Shown: positions 12,129 to 21,930, counted from the stretch's first letter. The stretch: DNA of 64,000 bases from Rhodobacteraceae bacterium LMO-JJ12 (GCA_021555075.1 JAKGBX010000001.1:2108001-2172000); one strand, 5' to 3'. Made by a program: numbers and translations. The notes: generated by a model not told the origin, from the sequence alone.

Positions 12129-13898
12129 TTACTCGGCCGCCTGCGTTTCATTATCTTCCAAGATAGGGAGCTGCATTTCAAAAACAGCCCCCCCCGCCGC
12201 AGCATTGCGCGCGGTAAGTCTTCCGCCAAGGTCGTTCACGATCCCCGAAGAAATCGCAAGCCCCAGCCCGACCCCCTCGCCCGGCTGCTTGGTCGTGTAA
12301 AACGGCTCGAACAACGTATCGAGATCTTCGATGCCATAGCCATTGTCGCGCACGCTCAACGTCGCGGTTTCCCCCTGCACCAGCAGAAGATCAATCTGCG
12401 GATCCGGCACCCCCTGAATCGCATCCAGCGCATTGCGCAAAAGATTGATCATCACCTGCTCAATACGCAGCCGATCCCCCATCACCATTACCGGCGTATC
12501 GGGCATCGAGCGGGTGATCTCGACCTTGCGGCTCTTGAGCTGCGGCTCCATCATCACAACCGCAGACATCAACGCATCGCCCACGTTTACAGGGGCAAGC
12601 GTCTCGCCACCTTTACGCGCATAGCTCTTGAGCTGGCGGGTAATCGCGCCCATCCGCTCGATCAGATCATCAATCCGTGAGAAACTCGACAGCGCCTCTT
12701 CCGGGCGAGAGCGCCGCATCAGCAAACGCGCCCCCGCAAGATAGGTCTTCATCGCCGCCAGCGGCTGGTTCAACTCATGGCTGACCGCCGCCGACATCTC
12801 GCCCAAAGCCGCCAGCTTTGAGGCCTGCGCAAGCGTCTGTTCGGCCACGACAAGCTGATCCTGCATCTTTTTGCGCTCGGCAATTTCCCGCTGCAAGCGT
12901 GCGTTCAGTGCGCGAAGTTCTGCCGATTCCCGCTGAAAGAAAACCATCCGCGACGCCGTCTTGCGGCTCAGGAAATAAAACGCCAGCGCCAACAGAATGG
13001 CGAATCCCATGATCTCCAGCGCCAGGAACCCGTTCACCTTCTCACGCACCCCGGCATAGGGCGTGAAGCTGGCGATCTTCCAGCCGCGAAACGCCACCCG
13101 CCCCTCCATCCGCATCACGGCTTCACCCTGCACATAGGCATCGGCCGGCAGCACGCTCCAGTTTGCGGTGGTGCGAATGGCACGCTCGATCGCGCTTTCC
13201 ACCGGCTCGTGCTGCAACGCCTCCGCCTCGGTCAGCCCGCGCCAGCGCGGCTCAGTCGCAAGAATGATATTGCCCGTACTGTCCGAGACCAGAACCGCAT
13301 CCGATATCCCCGCCCAGGCGCGTTCGAACTTTTGCAGGTTCACCTCGACAACGATCACCCCCAGCGTCTCGGCCTGCCAATCGACCCTGCGCGTATAGCT
13401 GAAGATATACCCCCCCGCCTCGCGCTCGGTGACCGTAAAGATGGTGTTATTCGAGCGCAGAGCATCAAGAAAGTAAGCCTTCGGGCGATGGTTCTCACCC
13501 AGCCGCGCACGGTCGGTCGCAGCCACGGTGCGCCCGTCGCGGTCAAGCAGCATCAACGAGGCCGCCCCGATCTCTTCGACAAAGGACAAGAGCCGCTGGG
13601 TCGAGCGGCTGTAATCGGCCGAGTCCAAGGCCCCGATCAACGCCGGATCGCGCGCCAGAAGCTGCGGCACGATGGAATTGCGCCTCAATTCGCTCAGCAG
13701 GTTGCCGGAATAAAGCGCCAGACGCAGCTCTGCCCGGTTGCGCGTGGTTTCGGTAAAGCGGTCCGTCAGCAATCGGTTGGTGGTCAGGATCGTGGCCACA
13801 GCAATGATCAACAAAAGGATCAACGCGGCGCGCGTGCGCCAACCCGTGGTGCGGGTGCGCGTTGCCTTGACGATCTGGGTTGTTGGCTTGCGGCTCAT
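12129..13898 (-). CDS. dctB: DctB-like sensor histidine kinase
   Basis: This 589-residue membrane kinase has one transmembrane segment at residues 23-41, a periplasmic double-PAS/dCache-type sensor (about 45-285) and a second membrane segment at about 292-310. A coiled-coil linker, a HisKA domain with the phosphoryl-accepting H374 (AVSHELNQPLAAMKTY), and a HATPase domain (NLLRNALDAI N-box, DNGYGI G1 box, GVGLGLAIS G2 box) follow. The architecture matches DctB, the C4-dicarboxylate sensor. It lies 30 bases upstream of its regulator gene and is surely co-transcribed with it. The ligand is inferred from family only. Confidence 0.9.
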   Translation of the reverse strand: MSRKPTTQIVKATRTRTTGWRTRAALILLLIIAVATILTTNRLLTDRFTETTRNRAELRLALYSGNLLSELRRNSIVPQLLARDPALIGALDSADYSRSTQRLLSFVEEIGAASLMLLDRDGRTVAATDRARLGENHRPKAYFLDALRSNNTIFTVTEREAGGYIFSYTRRVDWQAETLGVIVVEVNLQKFERAWAGISDAVLVSDSTGNIILATEPRWRGLTEAEALQHEPVESAIERAIRTTANWSVLPADAYVQGEAVMRMEGRVAFRGWKIASFTPYAGVREKVNGFLALEIMGFAILLALAFYFLSRKTASRMVFFQRESAELRALNARLQREIAERKKMQDQLVVAEQTLAQASKLAALGEMSAAVSHELNQPLAAMKTYLAGARLLMRRSRPEEALSSFSRIDDLIERMGAITRQLKSYARKGGETLAPVNVGDALMSAVVMMEPQLKSRKVEITRSMPDTPVMVMGDRLRIEQVMINLLRNALDAIQGVPDPQIDLLLVQGETATLSVRDNGYGIEDLDTLFEPFYTTKQPGEGVGLGLAISSGIVNDLGGRLTARNAAAGGAVFEMQLPILEDNETQAAE

Positions 13899-14020
13899 GG
13901 CTTCAATCTACGCCGCACCGCGCCCGCGCTCAAGCTATGCTGCGGGCCCAGCCCACGCGCGCCCAGATTTCCGCCGATACCCTGCATCAAACCCGGCACA
14001 TGCATCACACGCACACCCCT

Positions 14021-15064
14021 TCAGATGATTTCATCCTCATCAAACAGTGGCGCCTCTTCCAGTTGCGCGGCCAGATCCCCAACAGCGGCTTCCGCCATAT
14101 CCGATGACTTCACGGCCGCAATATGCAACAAGGCATCGCCTTCATAAACCACCGGCATCACGGCCCGCCCGACGATAATTCCACCGTTGCGCGCGACAAC
14201 TTCCACTTCGCTCTCGCCAAACGGATCGGAAATCGCCCCAACCACCTCGCCATCCTCGACCACGTCTCCCTCGGCCTTGAACATGCGCAACAGCCCGCCC
14301 GCAGGCGCGCGCAGCCATTTACTGTCGGAACACAGCAGCGATCTGGCGCGTGGTTTGGCGATCCCCGCCGTCGGCAACATGCCGACGTCCTTCAATACCC
14401 GCCTGATTCCGGCCAATCCGGCCCTGACCGACATCTCGTCAAACCGCATCCCCTCCCCGGCTTCATAGAGCAGCACGTCGACTCCGATCTTCTTGGCCTC
14501 CTGACGCAGGCTGCCATCACGCAGCGCACTCGTCAGAATGACCGGCGCGCCAAACACCTGCGCCAGCCTCAACGTCTCGCGATTGTTCGCCGAAACCCGG
14601 ACCTGCGGCAGATTTATCCGGTGGATCGCCGCCGAATGCAGATCAATCCCAAGCGAACACGGCGCGACGATCTCGGTCATGAAGATATGCGCCAGCCGCG
14701 ACGCCAACGACCCATTGGGCGAGCCGGGAAAACAGCGATTGAGATCGCGCCGGTCGGGCAGATAGCGCGAATGGTTGAGAAACCCGAAAGTGTTCACGAT
14801 CGGCACCGCGATCAACGTGCCGCGCAGCGATTTGAGGGTCTTGGTTCTGAGAAGACGGCGCACGATTTCAACACCGATGATCTCGTCACCATGCACGCCT
14901 GAGCTGACAAAAATGGTCGGCCCGTCAACGCGCCCGTGGATGACATGCGCCGACAGCGTGACGGGCGTGTGATCGGACAACGTGCTGACCGGAAGGTTGA
15001 CCGTCTTGCGGGTGCCGGGCGCAATGCTATGCCCGCCAATCGCGAAACTTGCGCGTTTGCTCAT
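14021..15064 (-). CDS. Succinylglutamate desuccinylase/aspartoacylase-family (AstE-like) zinc carboxypeptidase
   Basis: The 347-residue protein is an M14-like zinc hydrolase of the AstE/AspA family. The zinc ligands HGDE (about residue 59) and a later His in GIDLHSA are visible, as is the C-terminal beta-barrel region (about 255-325). Members cleave amide bonds next to acidic amino acids. It follows rimK with an ATGA overlap and belongs to a rimB-rimK operon, which suggests that it acts on RimK products (glutamate tails or glutamate-containing peptides) rather than in arginine breakdown; no other ast gene is present. The substrate is inferred. It ends in an acidic tail (PLFDEDEII). Confidence 0.85.
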   Translation of the reverse strand: MSKRASFAIGGHSIAPGTRKTVNLPVSTLSDHTPVTLSAHVIHGRVDGPTIFVSSGVHGDEIIGVEIVRRLLRTKTLKSLRGTLIAVPIVNTFGFLNHSRYLPDRRDLNRCFPGSPNGSLASRLAHIFMTEIVAPCSLGIDLHSAAIHRINLPQVRVSANNRETLRLAQVFGAPVILTSALRDGSLRQEAKKIGVDVLLYEAGEGMRFDEMSVRAGLAGIRRVLKDVGMLPTAGIAKPRARSLLCSDSKWLRAPAGGLLRMFKAEGDVVEDGEVVGAISDPFGESEVEVVARNGGIIVGRAVMPVVYEGDALLHIAAVKSSDMAEAAVGDLAAQLEEAPLFDEDEII

Positions 15065-15966
15065 CCCTGGCCTTTGGTGCGGGTTGCGTTGGGCTTGGCG
15101 TTCTTCTCGATATACTCAATGATCTTGCCCGCGATATCCAGACCGGTTGCCTTTTCGACCCCTTCCAGCCCCGGCGAAGAATTCACCTCCATCACCACCG
15201 GCCCGTGGTTCGATCTCAGCATATCGACACCACACACATTCAAACCCATGGATTTTGCCGCCCTCAGAGCAGTTGAACGTTCCTCCGGAGACAGCTTGAT
15301 CAGTTCCGCTGACCCGCCACGATGCAGGTTCGAACGGAAATCCCCCGCCGCGCCGGTCCGTTTCATCGCCGCCACAACCCGCTTGCCAACAACGATGGCT
15401 CGAATATCTGTGCCCCCGGCTTCCTTGATGAATTCCTGAAGCAGGATGTTGATTCCCGCCCCGCGAAACGCCTCAACCACGGATTTTGCCGAGCGTTTGG
15501 TGTCCGCCAGAACCACACCGATGCCTTGCGTGCCTTCCAGCAGCTTGATCACCACCGGCGCGCCGCCCGCAAGCTCCAGAACCTCTTCGGTCTGTTTAGG
15601 GTCGTGGGCAAAAGTCGTCACCGGCAGGCCGATGCCATCGCGCGCCAGCAATTGCATTGAGCGCAGCTTGTCGCGCGAACGCCCAATCGCCACGCTTTCA
15701 TTCAGCGGATAGACCCCCTGCATCTCGAATTGCCGCAATACCGCCATGCCATAAAAGGTGACAGACGCCCCTATACGCGGGATCACCGCATCATACCCTT
15801 CCAGCTTTTCACCATTGTAATAGACCTCGGGACGACGCGAGGCGATGTTCATGTAACACCGCAGGGTGTTGATGATATCAAGCCGATGCCCGCGCTCTTC
15901 TGCCGCTTCTTTCAGCCGTTTGTGGGTGTAAAGTTCTGCGTTTCGCGCAAGCATTGCAATCTTCAC
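15061..15966 (-). CDS. rimK: RimK-family alpha-L-glutamate ligase
   Basis: RimK is an ATP-grasp enzyme that adds glutamate residues; in E. coli it modifies the C-terminus of ribosomal protein S6 and can make poly-alpha-glutamate. The 301-residue protein has the typical N-terminal Rossmann-like part (MKIAMLARN), the ATP-grasp core with [13 protein letters not shown] and the metal-binding VMEVNSSPG near the C-terminus. Translation starts at a GTG (15966) preceded by a strong AAGGAG that lies over the last codons of rimB; the gap to rimB is three bases. The stop overlaps the next gene. The native substrate is not shown by sequence. Confidence 0.93.
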   Translation of the reverse strand: MKIAMLARNAELYTHKRLKEAAEERGHRLDIINTLRCYMNIASRRPEVYYNGEKLEGYDAVIPRIGASVTFYGMAVLRQFEMQGVYPLNESVAIGRSRDKLRSMQLLARDGIGLPVTTFAHDPKQTEEVLELAGGAPVVIKLLEGTQGIGVVLADTKRSAKSVVEAFRGAGINILLQEFIKEAGGTDIRAIVVGKRVVAAMKRTGAAGDFRSNLHRGGSAELIKLSPEERSTALRAAKSMGLNVCGVDMLRSNHGPVVMEVNSSPGLEGVEKATGLDIAGKIIEYIEKNAKPNATRTKGQG

Positions 15967-15969
15967 GGC

Positions 15970-16437
15970 CTACTCCTTGAAATGGGGTTTCTTGCTGACG
16001 AGATAAGAGCGTCCCGGATGGACGACGATCTGTCGGTTTCTCAGGGCGCGTCGCCCCAGAATGAGTGGGAATCGCATGGTGCCACGGTCGGTCAACGAGA
16101 TGTCGATCTTCCATTTTCGCCCCGAGATTATCATGGGCGTGCGGATAACGATACGGGTTTCCGGCGTGCCGCTGGTATTGGTGATATCGCGTTTGGTAAA
16201 AACCGGAAATTCACAGATGCGCGGCGGCGTTCCGGGGATTTCGGGACAGCGAAACCGCACCCATTCCTTTCCCCGCTTGGTGAACGTCTCAATATCATCG
16301 GCATGCAACGCCGTCGTCTTCGCCCCGGTATCCACCTTCACGGCAAAGTCCTTTAGGCCCAGCTCCGGCAGGCTGATGCATTCATGCCAGCCAATCACCG
16401 TAAGCGGCGTTGCGGGATGCGATAGGCGGTTGGTCAT
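15970..16437 (-). CDS. rimB: RimB-like retropepsin-fold protease (ATP-dependent zinc protease family)
   Basis: This ~155-residue protein is of the RimB/DUF785 family, small aspartic proteases with a retroviral-protease fold. The active-site motif VDTGAKTTALHA (residues ~36-47) and the second conserved block PLILGRRAL are clear. Related proteins encoded beside rimK in pseudomonads trim RimK-made glutamate tails. It is the first gene of a tight rimB-rimK-AstE-like operon. I chose the ATG at 16437 because GGAAAG lies 6-12 bases ahead; an ATG at 16452 is also possible. Confidence 0.85.
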   Translation of the reverse strand: MTNRLSHPATPLTVIGWHECISLPELGLKDFAVKVDTGAKTTALHADDIETFTKRGKEWVRFRCPEIPGTPPRICEFPVFTKRDITNTSGTPETRIVIRTPMIISGRKWKIDISLTDRGTMRFPLILGRRALRNRQIVVHPGRSYLVSKKPHFKE

Positions 16438-16679
16438 TTTCACGCTTTCCATGGAGATGCCAAGACGCACCACAATGCGGCATCTGCGTGAGACTTACCA
16501 GAGATGCAGTGCCATCGCACCCGCGACGGCCTCAAAAGGGCGCCTCTGCGTTGGCCAGAGGTCGCGTGCCGCCCAGCCCGAGCCACCCGGTTTGAGCGGC
16601 ATGGTTAAAGGGCTGCCATGCGGATATTGCTGCCGCTCACGTATTTGGCAGGGCAAGGATGATCCTGCCCCGCCTATTC

Positions 16680-17132
16680 TTACCCTCTAAGACGCAGGGT
16701 CGCGTTCGGGAAGGGGAAGCCGAAGTCGTCAACATCACGCCGGGATACCTCGTTGAATCCAAGCGCCCTGTAGAATCGGACAGCCTGCTCATTCGCGGTA
16801 TAAACCTCAAGGGACAGCTCACCCTTGCGGGCTAGCGTATGTGCGATTAGCTTGCGCCCAACGCCGAAGCCCTGCCGGTCCGGCGCGATGAATATCCCCC
16901 CGATGAAGCTGCCCAAGAGGCTGATGAAGCCGACAACTTCCTCGTTGAGGCAGGCAACCGAAGTTTCTGCATTCGGCAGATATTCCTCTTCGATCATCTG
17001 GCGTTGTTCGATCAGCCTCGGCTCACCAATGAACGAATGCGCCTTCAAGGAGGCTTCAAACCAGATATCGGATAGTTTTTTCAAATCCGTTTCCTCGAAA
17101 AAGGGCCGGATCAATACGTCTTTGCTCTCCAT
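16680..17132 (-). CDS. GNAT-family N-acetyltransferase (YjaB-like)
   Basis: The 150-residue protein is a GNAT acetyltransferase. Conserved parts are IWFEASLKAHSFI near the N-terminus, the acetyl-CoA-binding RQGFGVGRKL (about residues 86-95), AVRFYRALGF, and a C-terminal VDDFGFPFPNATLRL that resembles E. coli YjaB. Its base composition is visibly lower in G+C than the flanking rim and pur genes, which suggests recent acquisition. No partner genes are linked. The acetyl acceptor is unknown. Confidence 0.85.
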   Translation of the reverse strand: MESKDVLIRPFFEETDLKKLSDIWFEASLKAHSFIGEPRLIEQRQMIEEEYLPNAETSVACLNEEVVGFISLLGSFIGGIFIAPDRQGFGVGRKLIAHTLARKGELSLEVYTANEQAVRFYRALGFNEVSRRDVDDFGFPFPNATLRLRG

Positions 17133-17329
17133 GAGAACTCCACTGAAATCATGTAAAAAGGTTCGGCAGCCATGTGCCGAAGCGATGCCGCTATATGCGG
17201 TTCAACCTTAGCCTCTGTACATAGATCTCCTTCTGTGGCAGCCCGAATATAAATTCCTTGATCGTCGTGTTCAATGACCGGAAGCGGCGGTGAGCAGACA
17301 CTCAAGCCTCCCAAAACTGCCGCCTGCAA
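17111..17329 (-). CDS. Possible small protein downstream of purQ (weak)
   Basis: A 72-codon frame opens with TTG nine bases past the purQ stop and has GAGG at a suitable distance. It overlaps the start of the acetyltransferase gene by 22 bases. The sequence contains EHDDQGIYIRAATEGDL and matches no family I know. It is the only substantial open frame in this gap, but the rare start codon and lack of recognisable domains leave it doubtful. Confidence 0.22.
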   Translation of the reverse strand: MQAAVLGGLSVCSPPLPVIEHDDQGIYIRAATEGDLCTEAKVEPHIAASLRHMAAEPFYMISVEFSWRAKTY

Positions 17330-17337
17330 ACCCCGCC

Positions 17338-18006
17338 TCAGACCAGCGCCATTTCCCGCATCAAACCCTCAAACATCGCTGCACCATCGGTGCCACCATG
17401 CGCCGCCTCGGCCATCCGCTCGGGATGCGGCATCATCCCCATAACGCGACGATTGCGGCTCACCACCCCAGCGATATCGGCGACCGACCCGTTGGGGTTA
17501 TCAACATAGGTAAACGCGATGCGCCCCTCGTCTCTCAACTGCGCAAGCTTCGCATCATCGACGAAATAATTGCCGTCGTGATGTGCAATCGGCACAGTGA
17601 TTTCCTGTCCGGCCTCATAGCCTTTCAGGTAAACCGTGTCACAATCCTCAACCCGCAACACCACGGGCTTGCAGATATATTTCAGATTGGCATTGCGCCT
17701 CAGCGCCCCGGGCAACAGCCCGGTTTCCGTCAACACCTGAAACCCGTTGCAGATCCCAAGCACATAGCCACCCTTCTCGGCATGCGCGACAACCGAACGG
17801 CAAATCGGTGAATTCGCAGCAATCGCACCGCACCGCAGGTAATCGCCAAACGAAAACCCGCCGGGGATTCCCACAACATCCACCCCTTCGGGTAGCGCCG
17901 TATCCTTGTGCCAAACCATCGAAACCTTGGCCCCGGCGCGTTCAAATCCCAACGCCAGATCCCGATCACAGTTCGAACCGGGGAAAACGATGACAGCTGC
18001 ATGCAT
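17338..18006 (-). CDS. purQ: Phosphoribosylformylglycinamidine synthase subunit PurQ
   Basis: PurQ is the glutaminase subunit of FGAM synthase, step four of purine synthesis; it supplies ammonia to PurL. The 222-residue class I glutamine amidotransferase has the catalytic Cys in GICNGFQVL (about residue 86) and the His-Glu pair in MPHPERM near the C-terminus. It starts with a good GGGAGG site and follows purS by 50 bases on the same strand. PurL is not in the window. Confidence 0.97.
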   Translation of the reverse strand: MHAAVIVFPGSNCDRDLALGFERAGAKVSMVWHKDTALPEGVDVVGIPGGFSFGDYLRCGAIAANSPICRSVVAHAEKGGYVLGICNGFQVLTETGLLPGALRRNANLKYICKPVVLRVEDCDTVYLKGYEAGQEITVPIAHHDGNYFVDDAKLAQLRDEGRIAFTYVDNPNGSVADIAGVVSRNRRVMGMMPHPERMAEAAHGGTDGAAMFEGLMREMALV

Positions 18007-18056
18007 GGGGCTCTTGCCTCCCTATTTCAACGCGCGCGCCAATGCGCGCCGCTGAT

Positions 18057-18284
18057 TCAGATTTCGATCCGGTAGCTTTCGATCACGGTATTGGCGAGCA
18101 GTTTCTCGCACATCGCCTTCACGGTCGCCTCATCCGTACCCGCCGCTAGGTCAAGCTCGATCACCTTGCCCTGGCGCACGCCTTCGACACCGTCAAATCC
18201 AAGCGCGCCAAGCGCATGTTTCACGGCCGCGCCCTGCGGATCGAGAACCCCATCCTTCAGCATCACATAAACCTTGGCTTTCAT
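18057..18284 (-). CDS. purS: Phosphoribosylformylglycinamidine synthase subunit PurS
   Basis: PurS (75 residues) is the small subunit that joins PurQ and the small-type PurL into the FGAM synthase complex. The family pattern KAKVYVMLKDGVLDPQG at the N-terminus and the VRQGKVIELDL core are clear. A GGGGGA site precedes the ATG. It sits between purC and purQ in a purC-purS-purQ series transcribed in that order, implying that the organism uses the three-subunit form of the enzyme. Confidence 0.96.
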   Translation of the reverse strand: MKAKVYVMLKDGVLDPQGAAVKHALGALGFDGVEGVRQGKVIELDLAAGTDEATVKAMCEKLLANTVIESYRIEI

Positions 18285-18321
18285 CGCCCGTCCCCCAAGT
18301 TTTCGCGCGGGGCCGCCCCCG

Positions 18322-18343
18322 CTTCATCTTGCCTTAAATATCC
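18322..18343 (+). repeat. Dispersed intergenic repeat, copy 1 (short form)
   Basis: The block CTTCATCTTGCC-N3-AAATATCC occurs here and, longer, at 23706 and 28577. This copy lacks the G+C hairpin that follows the other two. It lies in the gap between purS and purC. See the repeat finding. Confidence 0.55.
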
Positions 18344-18413
18344 AAATCCAACTGCGCCACAAGAAACGCCGTTGCCTTAAGAGCCCCAGGTAGACAAACC
18401 GCCCACCCTGCCC

Positions 18414-19172
18414 CTAATTGATCAGCGTCGGCTTGATCGGCACCGCGCTCTTGGGCATCACCCCCAGCCGCTTGGCCACTTCTGAGTAGGCATCCATTAG
18501 CGAGCCGAGATCGCGGCGAAACACATCCTTGTCCAGTTTCTGTCCCGTCTCGATATCCCACAGCCGACAACTGTCTGGCGAAATCTCATCCGCCACGATC
18601 AGACGCTGGAACTCGCCCTCATAAACCCGACCCACTTCGATTTTGAAGTCGATCAGCTTGATTCCCACGGCAAACATCACACCGCTCAGGAAATCATTCA
18701 CCCGCAACGCCAGGCTCACGATATCGTCCATGTCCTGCTGACTGGCCCAGCCAAAGGCGGCGATATATTCCTCGGTAACAAGCGGATCGCCCAACCCGTC
18801 ATTCTTGTACGAATACTCGATGATCGGACGCGGCAGCGGCGTGCCTTCCTCGATCCCCAACCGTTTGCTCAGACTTCCGGCCGCGAAATTGCGCACGATC
18901 ACTTCCAGCGGAATGATCTCGCACTGGCGCACCAGCTGTTCGCGCATATTCAGGCGGCGAATGAAGTGATTGGGCACGCCAATATTGGTCAGCCCGTTCA
19001 TGAAGAACTCGCTCAACATATTATTGAGCACGCCCTTGCCTTCGATCACATCGCGCTTCTCGGCGTTGAAGGCGGTGGCATCGTCCTTGAAATACTGCAC
19101 GATCGTGCCGGGTTCCGGCCCCTCGAACAGGGTTTTGGCCTTGCCTTCATATATCTTCTTGCGCCGTGCCAT
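18414..19172 (-). CDS. purC: SAICAR synthetase PurC
   Basis: PurC joins aspartate to CAIR with ATP to form SAICAR in purine synthesis. The 252-residue protein has the N-terminal [13 protein letters not shown], the substrate loop [11 protein letters not shown] (about residues 90-100) and [22 protein letters not shown] with the conserved acidic residues. The ATG at 19172 is preceded by GAGGAG and is preferred over the frame start at 19202. It is transcribed ahead of purS, with a 129-base gap that carries repeat copy 1. Confidence 0.97.
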   Translation of the reverse strand: MARRKKIYEGKAKTLFEGPEPGTIVQYFKDDATAFNAEKRDVIEGKGVLNNMLSEFFMNGLTNIGVPNHFIRRLNMREQLVRQCEIIPLEVIVRNFAAGSLSKRLGIEEGTPLPRPIIEYSYKNDGLGDPLVTEEYIAAFGWASQQDMDDIVSLALRVNDFLSGVMFAVGIKLIDFKIEVGRVYEGEFQRLIVADEISPDSCRLWDIETGQKLDKDVFRRDLGSLMDAYSEVAKRLGVMPKSAVPIKPTLIN

Positions 19173-19452
19173 GTTGGCTCCTCGCTTGTCGGCAGGGTCC
19201 ACCGGACAATCACCTGACCATCCATGAGTCCCAACCCTTGGCGCGTCTCATATTGCATGGGCCGCTTTTTGCAAAGGGTGCATTGTCACAGCTTGCCTCT
19301 CTCGCCCTGTCTTGAGCAGAATCTCGGGTCCCAACCCGGCCTGCGTCACTGTTGGCACCACATCGCGCGCGAACGGGTCTTGCACGCACGGCTCTGGATG
19401 GGCATATCAGAGGGGAACAATTTGAACCTGCTTTTACCCTGCGGAGAGCCCC

Positions 19453-19767
19453 ATGACAGCATTTGACGAGCGCGAAAGCGCATTCGAGAACAAATACGCC
19501 CATGATGAGGAAATGAAGTTTCGCGCCACCAACCGCGCCAACAAGCTTCTTGGCCTCTGGGCCGCCGAACTTCTCGGCAAGACCGGCGAAGATGCCACCG
19601 CCTATGCCATCGAGGTGGTGAAATCCGATTTTGAAGAAGCCGGCCACGAAGATGTCGTGCGCAAGGTCGCGGGTGATCTGGGCAATATCGCGGATGCAGA
19701 TACCATTCGCGCCAAACTGGCCGAACTGACACCGGTCGCCAAACAGCAGATCATGAATGAGGTTTGA
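19453..19767 (+). CDS. DUF1476 protein, ATP synthase inhibitory zeta subunit
   Basis: The 104-residue acidic, mostly helical protein belongs to DUF1476. The Paracoccus denitrificans member is the zeta subunit, which blocks backward rotation of F1-ATPase. The N-terminal inhibitory helix (FDERESAFENKYAHDEEMKF) and the following four-helix part (WAAELLG...VVKSDFEEAG) align well by eye. A GGAGAG site sits ahead of the ATG. It is a single gene, divergent from purC and far from any atp operon, which is usual for this family in alphaproteobacteria. Confidence 0.9.
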   Translation: MTAFDERESAFENKYAHDEEMKFRATNRANKLLGLWAAELLGKTGEDATAYAIEVVKSDFEEAGHEDVVRKVAGDLGNIADADTIRAKLAELTPVAKQQIMNEV

Positions 19768-19969
19768 TCGACCTTTGGCGCGTCGTGCGGCCTGACACCT
19801 TGCCCGACCGCAGCTGAGCGATATGCAAAGCCGCCGCGCCGCCCCACCTGGCTGGCGCGGTTTTTCTTTTCGCCCGCCCCTTCGCCACCCTCCCGAGGAA
19901 TTCAGAGATTGCGCCAGAGCCCCAAATATGACACCTCGGGCGCGAATTCCACGGCCACGGAGATCCGCT

Positions 19970-20983
19970 ATGACCGATACGTTCGCCCGCCTCCTCGCCT
20001 CGCGTGACTGGCTCATGGCCGATGGCGCCACCGGAACGAATCTGTTCAACATGGGCCTCGATGCTGGCGAGCCACCCGAGATGTGGAATGTCGATCATCC
20101 CGACCGGATCACCAAGCTCTACAAGGGCGCTGTCGATGCCGGTTCCGACATCTTCCTGACCAACTCGTTTGGCGGCAATTCGGCCCGTCTCAAGCTGCAT
20201 GGCGCCGAAAGCCGCGCCCGCGAGCTTTCGCGCATCTCTGCCGAAATCGGTCGCGACGTGGCCGATAGCGCCGGGCGCACCGTGATCGTCGCGGGGTCCG
20301 TCGGCCCCACTGGCGAAATCATGGCCCCGATGGGCAGCCTGACACACGAGCTTGCCGTCGAAATCTTCCATGAACAGGCCGAAGGTCTCAAGGAAGGCGG
20401 CGCAGATGTGCTCTGGTTAGAGACCATCTCGGCCCCTGAGGAATACAAGGCCGCCGCAGAAGCCTTCGCGCTGGCCGGCATGCCGTGGTGCGGCACGATG
20501 AGCTTTGACACCGCCGGGCGCACCATGATGGGCGTCACCTCGGCCGACATGGCCAACATGGTGGAAAAACTGTCCAACCCGCCGCTGGCCTATGGCGCCA
20601 ATTGTGGCACCGGCGCCTCCGATCTGTTGCGCACCGTGTTGGGCTTTGTCGCCCAGGGCAACGAACGTCCGATCATCGCCAAAGGCAATGCCGGTATCCC
20701 GAAATACCATGATGGTCACATCCACTATGACGGCACGCCCGACCTGATGGCCGATTACGCCGTGCTGGCCCGCGATTGCGGTGCCAAGATCATCGGCGGC
20801 TGTTGTGGCACCATGCCGGAACACCTTAGGAAAATGCGCGAATCCCTTGAAAACACTCCCCGAGGGCCGCGCCCCACGCTTGATCTGATTACCGAACGGC
20901 TCGGCGCCTTCTCTTCGGCCGCCGATGGCACCGGAGATGACGTAAACGCCCCCAAACGGCGCCCGCGCCGTCGCAGAGGATAA
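19970..20983 (+). CDS. bmtB: Betaine/homocysteine S-methyltransferase-family protein (BmtB-like)
   Basis: This 337-residue protein is of the homocysteine S-methyltransferase family, which uses a zinc-bound homocysteine as methyl acceptor. The zinc cysteines are in GANCGTG and GGCCGT. The N-terminal MADGATGTNLF and EIFHEQAEGLKEGGAD are typical. The start at 19970 follows GGAG; the open frame to 19823 is not used. It ends in an Arg-rich tail. In Rhodobacterales such proteins act with a separate corrinoid protein, encoded here 1.3 kb downstream. It is probably the homocysteine-binding part of a split methionine synthase; the betaine-specific reaction is less certain. Confidence 0.85.
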   Translation: MTDTFARLLASRDWLMADGATGTNLFNMGLDAGEPPEMWNVDHPDRITKLYKGAVDAGSDIFLTNSFGGNSARLKLHGAESRARELSRISAEIGRDVADSAGRTVIVAGSVGPTGEIMAPMGSLTHELAVEIFHEQAEGLKEGGADVLWLETISAPEEYKAAAEAFALAGMPWCGTMSFDTAGRTMMGVTSADMANMVEKLSNPPLAYGANCGTGASDLLRTVLGFVAQGNERPIIAKGNAGIPKYHDGHIHYDGTPDLMADYAVLARDCGAKIIGGCCGTMPEHLRKMRESLENTPRGPRPTLDLITERLGAFSSAADGTGDDVNAPKRRPRRRRG

Positions 20984-20987
20984 CCGG

Positions 20988-21263
20988 ATGACCCCAGCAA
21001 ACATGCGTTTTACCTTTCTGACCGCCGCCGCCGGCGTTGCAGCAGTTTCGGTCGGATTTGCCCTCTACTTCAACAACCTGCGCTGCGCTGCGCCCACCGC
21101 AAGTGCCGATTGCAACGCATTCACACTCGGGTCGGTCAAAAACGGCGAGCTCTATCTGCTCGTCGGCCTGCCACTGACAATCATCATCCCTCTGCTCGCT
21201 CTTGCCTGGCTTATGGGGCGCACCCCGCCGCCACGCCCGACCCGCCAACACAACGACACCTGA
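20988..21263 (+). CDS. Small membrane protein of unknown function
   Basis: This 91-residue protein starts four bases after the bmtB-like stop and is surely co-transcribed with it. It has two hydrophobic segments (about residues 7-27 and 53-76) with a short extracytoplasmic loop holding two cysteines (NLRCAAPTASADCNA), which could form a disulfide. The C-terminus is Pro/Arg-rich. I do not recognise the family. Its link to methyl transfer is positional only. Confidence 0.7.
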   Translation: MTPANMRFTFLTAAAGVAAVSVGFALYFNNLRCAAPTASADCNAFTLGSVKNGELYLLVGLPLTIIIPLLALAWLMGRTPPPRPTRQHNDT

Positions 21264-21540
21264 TCGCCGCCTTCTGGCGCACGCCGCGCTCTCGTCCGGG
21301 CAGATCGAAAAGCAGGCAAATCACCACCGCCTGCTCCACCCAATCGCGCTTTCGCCTCCCCCGGACACTTTGTCACCTTGTAAACGCGTCACGGTGTTGC
21401 ATTGCGCGCAGATTTCATCCTATGGTATAAAGACACGCGGACACTCGCCCCATTTTTGCCGATTAACCTATTGATTTCCATTGCTGTGAGAGCCGCCAAC
21501 CCCGTAAACGGGATGTCGACCAAAAAAATGAGGTGACGTC

Positions 21541-21930
21541 GTGCAGTGGAAAGAAGAGTATGCCACCGGCGTGCCGGAAATAGACGAGCAACACCGCTCT
21601 CTTTTCGCTTTCTCCGAAGAATTTCGCGAGGTGCTCGAAAACGGGTTTGGCGAGAAAACCTACGACCTGTTCCTTGAGTTTCTCAAATCCTATGCCGAGG
21701 CGCATTTCAGTTTCGAAGAAAAATGCATGCTGGCGCGTTCCTGCCCGGTGGCCGATCGGAATCGCGCGGAACATCTCTCATTTACCCGCCTGATCACACA
21801 GGAAATTTCCGATTTCGCCGCCCATGGCTTTGACCGCCAACGCGCACTGGATTTGACCGACAAGATCGATCATTGGCTCGACAGTCATATTTGCCGGATC
21901 GATATTCAGCTCAAAGACAGCGCGAGCTGA
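21541..21930 (+). CDS. Bacteriohemerythrin
   Basis: This 129-residue protein has a hemerythrin fold, which holds a non-heme di-iron site that binds oxygen. The iron ligands are visible in the order PEIDEQHRSLF, AEAHFSFEEKCM, RAEHLSFTRL and SHICRID. It starts with GTG after GAGGTGAC. It stands alone between the bmtB-like and corrinoid protein genes. Protecting the oxygen-sensitive corrinoid chemistry from O2 would make sense, but that role is inferred from location only. A general oxygen or iron store is the alternative. Confidence 0.9.
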   Translation: MQWKEEYATGVPEIDEQHRSLFAFSEEFREVLENGFGEKTYDLFLEFLKSYAEAHFSFEEKCMLARSCPVADRNRAEHLSFTRLITQEISDFAAHGFDRQRALDLTDKIDHWLDSHICRIDIQLKDSAS

